A program made the position numbers and the translations under genes. From contig VDMD01000034.1 in NCBI GenBank assembly GCA_007026445.1, positions 1 to 64,000 of the forward strand: a stretch of DNA of 64,000 bases. The letters run 5' to 3'. How positions within the stretch are numbered: position 1 is the stretch's first letter; the number at the start of each line of letters is the position of its first letter. Source of the DNA: Schizophyllum amplum. Lineage: Eukaryota; Basidiomycota; Agaricomycetes; Agaricales; Schizophyllaceae. Positions 54,261-64,000 of this stretch are shown one piece after another. The notes below the pieces were generated by a model that was given only the letters and a program-made list of their open reading frames with translations, ran no database searches and was not told the origin of the DNA.

Positions 54261-56822
54261 ATGAGCAGTCCAGGATTCGACGAGAAGAGCATTTCGGCGA
54301 GCGGAGAGAAGGTCGATCACCATGTAGAGGTCTCCGTCGCGCAGGTCGACACAGCGGCCGCGCTTGTTGCAGGGCGGGAGCACGCCCTTGACCCGGCGGA
54401 GGCAGCAAAGCTTAGGTGGGTGGCTCTCTTTCTCGCTTGCATCCCTCGCTGACCATGCTTCATTTCGCTAGGCGAAAGATTGACAAGCACATTCTCCCCC
54501 TCATGATGGGTACGTCCTGATCTGGACTGCACCCATCAAACCTACTGACAGTCATGATAGTGCTATACTGGTATGTGGGCACTACATCTGCTGAAAATCA
54601 TCGTGCTCATTGCTCGCCAAAGGGTCCAGTTTATGGACAAAACCACTCTGGGCAACTCCGCCATCCTCGGCATCCGTGAGGACGCTCACCTTACGACAAG
54701 CCAGTGAGTAGGATCTTTTCTCACCCGCTATATCTGCTGATGCGCCGCTCCGCAGATATAACTGGTACGCGCCACCCTCATATCGATCATGCGCCGTCCG
54801 TGGCTGACTTGGGCTGCAGGCTAGGAACGATTTTCTACTTGAGCTACTTGGTCTTCGAATTCCCACAAAACCTGTGTTTGCAGCGCTTCCCTGTTGGGAA
54901 ATGGATGAGGTGTGTCTGTCTTGCATACTATAAGAGAAAGGCGTCTGAACGGACGCCTCGCGCAGTGCGAACATTTTTGTTTGGGCGATCTCTTTGTGCT
55001 GCCACGCGGCGTGCACGAACTTCGCGGGGCTCTTCGTTGTGCGTATACTGCTCGGGATGTGTGAAGGTGCGTCGGTTGTGCGACCTTGCGCCATCATCGG
55101 TAGAACTGATGGCATGACCTTCAGGCTCTATCACCGCTGGCTTCATGATCGTGAGTATTCCGCTTCCGCCTAAGGCTTGCAACCAACGTGTTCTCAACGT
55201 ATAGGTAACTTCTATGTTCTACACTCGCGAGGAACAAACTCTTCGCGTTGGGTATTGGTGTACGTGCTTCATTCGAGCAAGCAATCGCATCGAAATTGAC
55301 GTATCTTCAGTCCTGATGAATGGAACTGCTCAAATCATCAGCGGCTTCATCGCATTTGGCAGCCTGCACATTCAAACGTCCGGCTTCGCCTCCTGGCAAT
55401 GGTAGGTCACCTATAATCTCATCCGCAAGTCACCTTATCAATCACGTCTAGGCTCATGATCATAACGGGCATCATCACCTTGATCACGGCTACGGCATTC
55501 TGGTGCGTCCGCTGTGTAAGCGCATTACCTGGTCGTCTCATCGGAAACAGGTTCTTCTTCCCGGACTCGCCCACCAGCGCGTGGTTCTTGACGCAGGAGG
55601 AGCGGGCTAACGCTGTCCTCCGTATCAGGGTGAGCATCACTTCACATTGTACGTTGTATGTCCATCTGACTATAACGGCCAGGAAAATCAAACTGGTGTC
55701 GAGAACAAGCAGTTTAAGAAGGAGCAGTGAGTGCTTTTATTCTCGTGAAGCCAAATCTGTGAAGCTGACCCCGTGTCTAGGATGATTGAGGCTCTACTTG
55801 ACCCGAAGACGTGGCTGTTTGCGCTCTTCTCTGCCCTGAACAACATTCCGAACTCCCTCACGAACCAGAGGTCCATCATCGTAACCGACTTCGGATTCTC
55901 AACGCTGCAGACCACTCTGCTTGGATGTGCGTATTGGTACCTTCTTCCGCGTAGATAAACAGTTCTGACCTCCACTTGTTTGTAGGTGTCGATGGTATGT
56001 GCTGCCGTGTACGATATACCCAATACTGACGATGCGGGGCTGAAGGTGTTATCGAAATCGGCGAGTTGCAAGTCTTTTCCGTCGTCGACAAGCTGCTCAT
56101 AATGCCTCAGTCACGATCTGGACTGGTGTTACCATTGCTGTCAAGATCCCGAATAGCAGGGCCTATGTCGGCAGCATCTACTTGATCCCCAACATCCTTG
56201 GTGTCTTCCTCGTCAACTTCCTCCCTTGGAGCGACAAGATCGGGCTGCTGTTCTCCGTCTGGCTGACAGGTGTTGGTACGACTGGCTTCGGTACGTCAGC
56301 AAGAGGTCTTTGGAATTAGTTGGTGTTTATGTCCTATTCATCACAGTCTTGTCACTGTCATGGATCGCCGCCGTTACGTCTGGACACACGAAGCGCGTCA
56401 CGACGAACGCCATCATGCTCTCCGCTTACTGTATCGGCAACGCTGCCGGTCCATTCATGTGGCAGGCAAAGTACAAGCCACGGTGCGTTCGTCCCTTTGT
56501 CCTCGTTAACCCTTGCTGAACGCTCGTAGAAACCACATCCCATGGATCATCATCGGAATATGTTATGCGTGCTGCATCGCTCTCCTGCTGGCAATCCGTG
56601 TGCTGCTGTCACGCGAGAACAAGCGCCGCGACCAGGAGCCTCCAGACCTTACTTACGACGACATCTACATTGAGCGCGTCGTCGACGGGAAAGTGACGCA
56701 GGTGAAGGTGGAGAAGGTGCGCAGGTTGTGTGACTTCTGACCCGGTCGCTGGCGCTAACAGCTCACAGGAATTCTTGGATCTCACAGACAAGCAGAACAG
56801 AGAATACAGATACGTCTTGTAA
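54261..56822 (+). CDS. MFS permease, anion:cation symporter (Dal5/allantoate) type
   Basis: Plasma-membrane transporter for organic anions; allantoate, tartrate, nicotinate and similar acids are known in this family, and the substrate here is not known. Acidic N-terminus, then KIDKHILPLMM, FMDKTTLGNSAILGI, YNWLGTIFYLSYLVFEFPQNLCLQRFPVGKWM, FVVRILLGMCEGAITAGFMIV, FFFPDSPTSAWFLTQEER, then the second six segments (FALFSALNNIPNSLTNQRSIIV, VGSIYLIPNILGVFLVN, AIMLSAYCIGNAAGPFMWQ, IPWIIIGICYACCIALLLA) and end DLTDKQNREYRYVL. About a dozen short introns; twelve segments in all. Confidence 0.88.
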
Positions 56823-57342
56823 AGCTAGCTGGGGTTAAATGACAATGATCTCGAATCTCGATCGCGTTTTTGCTTGCCGCCGTTGTCCACGCGACGCGAC
56901 GCGGCGCGTCATGGCAGCCACAAAACCAGCATTCTGGAAGTCAACCTTCTTTCTTCTCGGACACAGAATGGGTCATCAGAAGCCTCTGGCATGGTCGGAG
57001 GCCGACGCTTTGGGTCAACCCGAGGCCATCCTGCTGCAACGCTGCAAGCAGAACTTAGCGGAGATGGACCCTCGAGGCGAGGGTGTGTCTTCGCGGCGCC
57101 TACACGCCTCAGCTTTAATTGTGACGTGACGTTCTTATCACTGTTGCGGTCAACAAAAGCGACAGACACAGCATCCCCGATGAACGACAAGAAGCCCGAT
57201 CAATAGCGGGACAATCCGCATGTTCGCCGCGCTGATGCATTGGCCAGCGTGCTGGCCGACGCATGTATATAAAGAGTGGGTGCGCTTCTTCTCGCACGAG
57301 CCTCCTTGCCTTCATTACTCCCCACCACTGAACGAGCGCAGC
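56823..57342. other. gap between MFS gene and the unknown gene at 57343
   Basis: Contains CG-rich words (56887-56912) and the TATA box at 57266. Open frames at 56839-57206 have no family signal. Confidence 0.5.
57266..57273 (+). promoter_or_regulatory. TATA box before the gene at 57343
   Basis: TATATAAA 70 nt upstream of the ATG, followed by a CT-rich stretch (57287-57330). Its distance to the start codon is nearly the same as for the TATA-like box before the gene at 33340. Confidence 0.6.
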
Positions 57343-58256
57343 ATGTCTCCCCGCAAAGTGTGCTGCAGCGCCGACTCTGAGATCACGGTCCTGTTTGTCC
57401 GGGTGCGTTCGCCATTGTTCTTTTGTGGGGAGCACAGTGACTGACGATTTGAGGCCAGCCCAAGAAGCGGTGGCAACCAACGGACTTTATCAACCAGGTC
57501 TGTCGCGGCCACGCGATTCGCTACCTGCGGCACGCGGACATCGACTTCCGTTCCGTCGACTCTCCTCGTAGTGAGCATGCTCGTTTCGTGGCGCATTGTT
57601 CGTTGCTCACGCGCCATGTCAGAACTCTGGTGTTACTCTGAGTACAGCACACTTCCCCGCGTACAGAAGCTGCTCCCCCAGCTAGAGAAACGCGAGTTCC
57701 ACGCGATTGTCTTTGAGGGAGCGGCTGCTGTGGACTACTGCCAGAGCCTGTGCAGCAGCCCACCTTTGCGCCTACGCGAGCGCTACGACCTGCTGGGAAG
57801 CAGCCCATCAGAGTTTGACGCTCTGGAGGACATACATATGTGCGTTGATGAACTTCTACCGCGACCCGCTATCTCATAGAATACTTAGCTTTTTCAACTC
57901 TCTGGCTGTACACCCCAACTGCCCTATCTGGCTGCTCAAGCTGTACTGCAGACACAGGCCAGAGGACATCCCTCCTTCATGTCGCATTCCGGAGATAAAG
58001 TAGTGAGTCTTCCAGTTTTGGTCATATGTATTGTCTCTTACGTTCGTACAGTGGCATGCGCGAGCGAGAGCTTCTCTCCACGATGCCGTCCCTTGGGTAT
58101 CAATCGAAGCGCCCGGCTCTTGAGCGGGCGTCCCCCTCTAGTCGCCAGCTCACGGACACACTCAACGGTCTCTTGTTCTGGCGCAAGAGCACCATCGTCG
58201 ACGACGAACCTCCAAATCCCTTGACGGTCCGGCGCAGCGACGTCGACGACGAATGA
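57343..58256 (+). CDS. protein of unknown function, about 235 aa
   Basis: Not recognised. Five exons join in frame: MSPRKVCCSADSEITVLFVR; PKKRWQPTDFINQVCRGHAI...SVDSPRK; LWCYSEYSTLPRVQKLLPQLEK...; FFNSLAVHPNCPIWLLKLYCRHRPEDIPPS; YGMRERELLSTMPSL ... ending VRRSDVDDE. Introns begin at about 57399, 57572, 57840 and 58003. No signal peptide or membrane segment. The FHAIVFEGAAAVDYCQSL part looks like a buried strand-helix unit. Good splice sites in every gap and a TATA box argue for a real gene. Confidence 0.68.
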
Positions 58257-58485
58257 GCCCCGGCAATCTCTTTTCCCAACTACCCGGAACACCACTGTAT
58301 CGATTCAGCATTGTATCATTATCACTCTCATCGCCCATCTTCCGTAGACGGTAGACGCTCTCGCCTATCATTACATTGCATGTGTATATCAAGAGAAGAC
58401 CGCTAGCGGCTTCCGATCGTGGACTCTTACGCTTATTACTGGACTTCCATCGCATCCTATATCCTAATGACATCCATGCCGTCTG

Positions 58486-59134
58486 CTAGACTTGCTTTCC
58501 CTTAACAGACACCCGGTCCAAGACTTCCCATCCGTCCACGGGACCATCGCACTTGGTAATCCAGATCTCGTCCACATCGATCCCGACACCCAATCCTCTT
58601 TTCCTTCCCCACACTGCAGGCTTGCGCCATCTCCCTCCTGCCGCATCATGCCCTCGTCCTTCAAGGCCTGCAAGTACGCGTCGCGCTCCGCCGCGTCGTC
58701 GTCCGCAATATAGCAGAGCGACATATGCGGGTACTTGGGCGTGCGCGGCTCCTCGCCCAGCGCGTCGTGCACGTGCGCGTGCAGGTCGGCAGTCCATCGT
58801 TGGGCTTGATGGCGGTGTATACGGAGCGGAAGTAGGTGTCGCCGACGTCCACTGAGGCGAAGTCGGCGCGCGTTGGCGGGAGGCCCTTTGGAATGCTTTC
58901 GCGCAGACGGTCGAGAGAAATGGACGAGTCGGGGCCGAGCGCGGCGAGGGTGATGTGCGGGGTGAATCGAGGAAAGGATGATGGGTTAAGGGTCGCTTGG
59001 ATGGTGGACGGATGGTCTGGATGCGGTTTACGAGCGCCTCTCGGATGGGCTTAGATGGGACGATCCATAGCGTTACTCCTGTGAGGTTGTTCAGCTCCAG
59101 CGTACTTTAGAACATAGTATCTATGCTTGCCCAT
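58486..59134 (-). CDS. CPD1: 2',3'-cyclic nucleotide phosphodiesterase-like (CPD1), three frame slips
   Basis: 2H phosphoesterase family; in yeast CPD1 opens ADP-ribose 1'',2''-cyclic phosphate left from tRNA splicing. Motifs: VTLWIVPSKPIREAL, FTPHITLAALGPD (first HxT), YPHMSLCYIADD (second HxS), DVDEIWITKCDGPVDGWEVLD at the end. Exon 1 is ATGG, followed by an apparent GC-AG intron (donor GCAAGC, acceptor cacag). The conserved blocks lie in successive frames. Slips fall near 59005 (between RIQTI and PSTIQ), near 58790 (before LHAHVHD) and at the GGG near 58582-58584 (between GEGKEDWV and IDVDEIW). Each fits the loss of one base. Either the assembly is poor here or this is a decaying copy. Confidence 0.75.
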
Positions 59135-59489
59135 TACGATGGTCGAGATCAAGATGCTCTAAGTCTTTCAAGAACAATGGTATATTAGTCTGCTGCCTCG
59201 ACCGATGACGAGACCCTGCTGTCATATCCACATCGCGCACTTACCTTCCCTATCCCACACAGTTTGTCCGTGCCACAGCAAAAGCAAGATATGTATATGT
59301 ACAAGAGCTGATATACACCAAGGAGCACATTATAGTATTACATCTACGCACCAACCTACCGCAGGTCTTGCACATACAGGGAAACGCCAGTGAGTCGGGA
59401 TCTTGAGGGATGATTCGACGTGATGCGTACAACGTATGGAAAGAGATGAGAGCTTGCGTCGATCAGCACTGGGTCAACCAGCGGAATCT
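59135..59489. other. gap between CPD1 start and DUF1776 gene end
   Basis: CPD1 promoter and 3' flank of the next gene. AT-rich around 59280-59345. No gene seen. Confidence 0.55.
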
Positions 59490-61274
59490 TCACGCATCGC
59501 CGTGCGACGTGTTCAGGCTGATCCAGCTGTGATCGACACTCGCGCCCGACGCGTCGCCCGAGTTATTGCTCTCCACATCCGCATCCGAGCCCGCCTCCGA
59601 GCGCTCGTTGCCGCTGCTTTCGTCGCTGGCCACCTGTCTGTGCACTGTAGCCGGCGCGGGCGCCAACGGCATCTCCTCGACATTCGAAGGCGGGATGACG
59701 AAGGGCTGAGCGGGGAGGAGGGCGTTGCGGATGGCGATAAGATAATACGGAAGGTTGAGCAGGGTGTCGAGGATGCTGGACGGGAGTGCGAAGCAAGGCG
59801 ATAAGTCGTCGCTGTGGTAACTTGGTCAGCTTGGGTGTGAAGGATAGAACGTGTGCTCACCTCCAGCGCCAACAGAGAACTGATCTCCTCTAAGCCAGTT
59901 GACCAGGTAGCCAAGACCGATATTGAACCCGAAGACCACCGGTCCATACCGCCCGCCGGTCACGACACTAACAACGCGGCCGACGAATGCGCTCACGTCC
60001 GACGACTTTCGTCGCATACGCACAGGTGCCGCAGACGGATGCGAGAGCCCAATAAAGCCCGGGCCGTACACCACCTTCTCGGAGGGCGTCCACGCTTCCA
60101 GTGTCTTGTACGTCTCCGCGGCCGAGGGCTCCGCATCCCTGACGCCCACGTCGAACTGCCCAATTTCCGCGGTCACGACACGGATGTTGCCCATCGTGTC
60201 TGCCTTCCCGGTGAGCGCTGCGATGCGCACCTCGCGCCGCAGAATGTCAACCGCGCGATGCGTGCTGGAGACGATGATGCCCTGGACGGAGGAGAAGGGC
60301 AGGCCGACGCGCGCGTCGATGGCGGGAAGGCAGACTACGATCGATTTCTTCGTCTTCGTAGGCGGGCCGTCGCGCATGAGCGGGAGCAGCGCCTGGATGA
60401 TCTCCAGCGGGACAATTTGCGTGGCGCTCAGGTGCTGCAGGTACTCGCCGCGCATGTCGACGTGCTCGAGCGGCGCGTGAACGGGGGAGGAGGGGATAGT
60501 GAGGAGGGAGATGACGGATTGGATGTACGGATGGGACGTGCTGCGCGCGAAGGGGTCGCCATGGGCGGTAATGGGGAAACGGCGGGTCAGTGTGGAGGAC
60601 AGCGAGCGCAGGAAGACAGGTACGGTCGCAGGCTGAAGGGTGATTAGACACAGATGATAGCAGCCAAAGAACACGCACGTCTGTCGGATCCAGCACCAGG
60701 CCCCGCACGTAGCCCGCGTATTTGCGGGTGAGCGCATCAGCGGCCTCGGCAGTAGATGTACTGGCAATGACGATGAAGTTCTTCCCGTTCAGCTCCTGCA
60801 CAAGCGGGAGCCCGTACGGGGTGTCAGCGCCCAGGACAACTGAACAAAGTCAGTACTCGTTCTCTCCATGTGATACTTCAGTGACGCACCAACGACCTGC
60901 CTGCGCTCTTGCGTAGCCTCCAAACGTCTGCGCGCCTTCACAGACCGCACATACGCGGGCCCATATCCCACCATCAACCCACCACATACGACTGCCGCCG
61001 CCGTCCCCGCCGCCTGATACGGATGCCTCTCCGCCCACCCAATGGTGCGCTCCGACCACGAAGGCGGGGGCGGCGGAGGGGGCGGCGGCGCGGGCACCTC
61101 AAAGTCGCCCAAGCCGGGGAGATGCACGTTCTTGGGCAGCTGCGGCCCGTACCGCGAGACGTCCTGCCAGAGGCGGTCGACCGCATCGCGCACATCGGGC
61201 AGATCGTTCCAGGCGGTGTGCAGCTTCACCTCGACGTACTGCAGGTACTCCTCGACTCGGTACAGCTTGTCCAT
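59490..61274 (-). CDS. DUF1776 family protein (short-chain dehydrogenase-like fold)
   Basis: Fungal family of unknown role with a Rossmann-like core. N-terminus MDKLYRVEEYLQYVEVKL, a poly-Pro tract (61058-61090), then a hydrophobic segment (YQAAGTAAAVVCGGLMVGYG) that is a likely membrane anchor. The core follows: VVLGADTPYGLPLVQELNGKNFIVIAST, YVRGLVLDPTD, MRGEYLQHLSATQIVPLEIIQALLPLM, KKSIVVCLPAIDARVGLPFSSVQG, which resembles an SDR without the usual YxxxK. The end is an acidic Ser-rich tail ending SLNTSHGDA. Introns at about 60892, 60679 and 59820-59860. The ATG at 61274 is just before MDKLYRV. Confidence 0.85.
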
Positions 61275-61825
61275 GGTGGCCGCGCGTGGGGGGTTCGTGA
61301 CTTTGTAGATGGGGCAGAGGAAGTGGAAGGAGGCAAGCGCGATGACGATGGAATTGATAGAACTGGTGCCGCCGGGCCGCGCGTGCCACAAGCAAATACA
61401 AGGCGACAAACAGAACGGGCCTATCCCCTTCGTTTGATTGAAGAGGTGCGGGGCACCGCTGTCTCCTCCAATCTGACTTCCACAGCGAGAAATCACAGCA
61501 TGGATGAGGCATGGCAGTAGGCTCATATTGCATACAACATAATGCTCGACGACATGATAAGTACAATTCCAAGGACAGACAAAAGGACAAGGCCAGGAGG
61601 ACAATAGCATCCCTCCAACCCCCCAGCAAAGTGCGAGAGTTACACTTCGCCAGCACGACGACCACATCAGCTCCCAATCAGTTCCCTCCCTCTAGAACTG
61701 TTGGTCCAAGCGTGCGGGGCTTCATGTTGTGCATTGCAGCCGCCGTGGTCCCTTCATCGTATCCTCCTCCTCAACCCCCACCAGGGTAGCGCGCCGCGAA
61801 GGACGTCTACGAAGGCGCACACCGC
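61275..61825. other. gap between DUF1776 gene start and RPL10A end
   Basis: Promoter of the DUF1776 gene and the 3' flank of RPL10A. The DUF1776 frame stays open upstream of its ATG for some distance, but without conserved sequence. Confidence 0.5.
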
Positions 61826-62768
61826 TCAGAAGAGACGGACGGGCTTGCCCATCGTCGTCTTGATGTGCAGCGACTTCACGTTCTGCCAGTTCTTCTTGAG
61901 CAGGGAGACGAGGAAGTTGATGCCTGCGGAACATGGTCAATACAACGATCAGAATAGGATGGGGGGAGACAACGCACTCAGCATGACGTTACCGAGGACC
62001 TGGTCCTCCGTCATCTGGACGTGGCCAACGGCGACACCCAAGCACAGAACCTTCTTCAACTGGAACTTGATGGTCGAGCGGACCTCGTTCAACTTGTTGG
62101 AAAGGTCCTCAGCGTGCGAGACGGGGGTCGGGAACTTGCCGGCTGGGCATCCAGTCAGTCCTCAATTCTGAAGCACAGCGCATACACCCAACGCACCCTT
62201 CGACAGACCCGGACCGAGGAGACGCGGAATCTGCTTGATGAGCGCCTCAGACGCGAGGAACGCATCGTACTTCTTCGCGAGCTTCTTGACAAGCTTCTTG
62301 TTCTTGTTAAGCCTGCAAGCGCCGATTAGCCACCATCCTCCTTGCACCGATCATAAAATCACGCACTTCTTCAAATCATCAACGGACATGTACTCGAGCT
62401 CAATCTGCTTGGCGCGGTCAATGTCCGCGGCATCGGCCAGGATGCACATGGACATGCGCGGGCGCGGGACGTGGGGGAGCCTATAGAGGAGGAATGACGG
62501 TTAGGTTTATCGGTCGATCGGACTGAGTTGTAGCAAACGCACTTGACCGTGCCAGAGAAACGCTTGTCCCTCTGCGGGTCGTAGTTCTTCAAGCCAATCT
62601 GGAGTTCGATTGTCTCCACAAAGTTGCGGCGCTTCTCGCCGTTGGCATCGGCGAGCAGCTCCTTGACGGAGCCCCGCACGCTTGACACTGAGAGCTTGCT
62701 GGCGCTAAGGGGGGAGCAGGGATTCGTTAAGCGCTGCCGACGGTGCACTAGTGCGTTGCGCACCTCAT
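61826..62768 (-). CDS. RPL10A: 60S ribosomal protein L10a (uL1)
   Basis: L1-stalk protein of the large subunit. Exon 1 is 5 nt (ATGAG). An intron of about 57 nt, ending cgccag, joins to give [17 protein letters not shown]. Then [110 protein letters not shown], and end [15 protein letters not shown]. Full length, about 216 residues, with about six introns. Confidence 0.95.
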
Positions 62769-63967
62769 GCTTGCTTTCCTTGACGGTCTTGAGGGAGATC
62801 GGACGTCGTTGGTGAATCTGGTCGACGTGCTGGGCGATGGGGAGGGCGGGCCGAGCGACTCCGGTGCTGCTGTACAGTTTGTGTCACGTGACATGCTCTT
62901 GTTGGAATCCGTCGGCTCTCTCCGATAGGCGCCTCCTGGTCGCCAGTGGCCACGCTCATGCTCTAGCCTTGATAACCCTTCCACTCATCGTCTCCCCAAT
63001 CCCCGTACCGTGTCGCGTATACGGCTACCGCGGTTCATACAGCCCACGCGATAGTTATCGACGCGTGTGGTATAGGTGCGTACTGAAGTAACCTCTCCTT
63101 CCACGCGCTCTACCCGCCAGCTACCCGCTCTCGTCAAGAGGACACCAACTTCCATTCGCATTTTGTAAGACTATCTGGGCTCCTTACATGGCCTGGATAA
63201 TGGTACTCACCAATTTCAACCCCATCTGACTCCATCGTACTTCCCTCTTGACCGTCATGACGAGGTCTTTCGACTGACACTGGGAACATATCTTGTCTTT
63301 TTCCCTGACTGCGTGCCTTTGCGTTCATGCTTTCACTGTCGCTGCAGATGTCCATCCACCTTTCCCGCTGGAGCAGTCAATCTTAATGCCACACACTTCA
63401 ACGGGCAACCTGAACAGGTTCCTTCCTGCATCATGCATGCGTCTTGTACCTCCTCGTCACTCCTCTCGCCACTCCTTTGCGCACCACATTAGGCGTGCGT
63501 AGCAAACTCGCATGGTCGCTGCCTTTTGACTTTTTCTTCTTCGTGGACAGTCCCAAACTACCCGGATACCAAGACACTGTGCTTTTCTTGTTACTCCTCC
63601 TCATTACCACGCATATTGGTTCTGTACTTACCATTTTCAAATGAAAGTCATTGCTTTTGTCTACGAGATGCCCTTCATAACGGCACGCGTACGCTTCGGC
63701 GCAGCTGGTTCGTATTGACTGCGGTCAGTGCCCCCGACGCGTCTATCCCTTTCATCGTTGTGTCGAGAGATACGTAAGAATTTGCCGGCCAGTGAGCGTG
63801 TCTCAGTGAAGTTGAACTTGTGTGTGTTCGCGTCGCGCGTCGCGGATTCAGGGGAGATGGACAAACACGTGCACACTGTACTCTATTCCCCAACTCCAAC
63901 GTTCACTTTGAGTCCGTCTCTCGACCGCCATTCTCATCGTCGTCGACATCGCCCGTAGACGTCGACC
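62769..63967. other. 1.2-kb intergenic region before the right-edge gene
   Basis: RPL10A promoter on the left and probably a long 5' leader of the right-edge gene. Short open frames on both strands (63134-63355, 63293-63502, 63431-63640) have no family signal. On the minus strand an ATG followed at once by GTAAGT (about 63640) could be another very short first exon, but I cannot build a protein from it. Confidence 0.45.
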
Positions 63968-64000
63968 ATGTCGCTGCTGTCCGACAGACAGAAGGATGAC
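63968..64000 (+). CDS. 5' end of a gene, probably PAC1/LIS1
   Basis: Eleven codons, MSLLSDRQKDD, run off the window edge. Basidiomycete PAC1 (LIS1), a dynein regulator with an N-terminal LisH motif, starts in much this way. With so few residues this is a guess from the start pattern. The ATG context (cgaccATGt) is acceptable. Confidence 0.4.
   Translation, partial: MSLLSDRQKDD

Noticed and set aside
59853..60647. 264-codon plus-strand frame
   Set aside because: Shadow of the DUF1776 gene on the minus strand; composition is Arg/Asp/Gly-rich with no family signal.
63134..63640. Possible small genes on either strand before the right-edge gene
   Set aside because: No start/splice combination gives a recognisable or well-composed protein.

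Overview
The window is nuclear DNA from a filamentous basidiomycete, most likely an Agaricomycete. The basis is dense gene packing on both strands, many introns of about 45-65 nt with GT-AG ends and CTRAY-type branch sites, the protein families present, and proteins that read through without alternative codons. I cannot name the species. I recognise about 31 protein genes, add two intact genes of unknown function, and find one intron-containing tRNA-Ala. There is no transposase, integrase, CRISPR array or phage-like or plasmid-like block. Spans given for genes run from start codon to stop codon and include introns.

Layout. 0-14 kb: STT4 PI 4-kinase (minus), a coiled-coil protein (plus), D-aminoacyl-tRNA deacylase DTD1 (minus), a 1.4 kb intergenic region with two near-identical copies of a palindrome-centred 64-bp element, and a RAP1-type telomere protein (plus). 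14-27 kb: DOA1/PLAA (minus), HOP1 (minus), NEDD1 (plus), lumazine synthase RIB4 (minus), SRP40/Nopp140-like (plus). 27-38 kb: BCS1, SKI8, tRNA-Ala, RPS12, an intronless unknown gene with a TATA box, RPB10, a TilS-type tRNA-Ile lysidine synthase, Rag GTPase GTR1. 38-50 kb: vacuolar Ca2+/H+ exchanger, a histidine phosphatase, TRAPP subunit TRS23, a glutaminyl cyclase, a prolyl aminopeptidase and a YTH-domain reader. 51-64 kb: an IRS4/TAX4-like EH protein, a UPF0045/ECM15 protein, an MFS anion permease, an unknown protein, a CPD1-like cyclic phosphodiesterase with frame slips, a DUF1776 protein, RPL10A, and the first 11 codons of what looks like PAC1/LIS1.

The genes are ordinary housekeeping genes in a mosaic order and do not form a pathway or operon-like cluster. 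Many pairs are divergent with gaps of about 80-150 bp (STT4/coiled-coil, RIB4/SRP40, TRS23/QC, IRS4/ECM15), so bidirectional promoters are likely.

No convincing new multi-gene system is visible. The observations most worth checking are: (1) the duplicated palindromic element, placed in the same transcription-relative orientation at about the same distance upstream of both DTD1 and RAP1; (2) extremely short first exons (3-12 nt) in at least six genes, plus a 5-nt internal microexon; (3) two GC-AG introns; (4) repeated one-base frame slips in NEDD1, HOP1 and CPD1, and one in SRP40, which look more like assembly indels than gene decay, though CPD1 has three.
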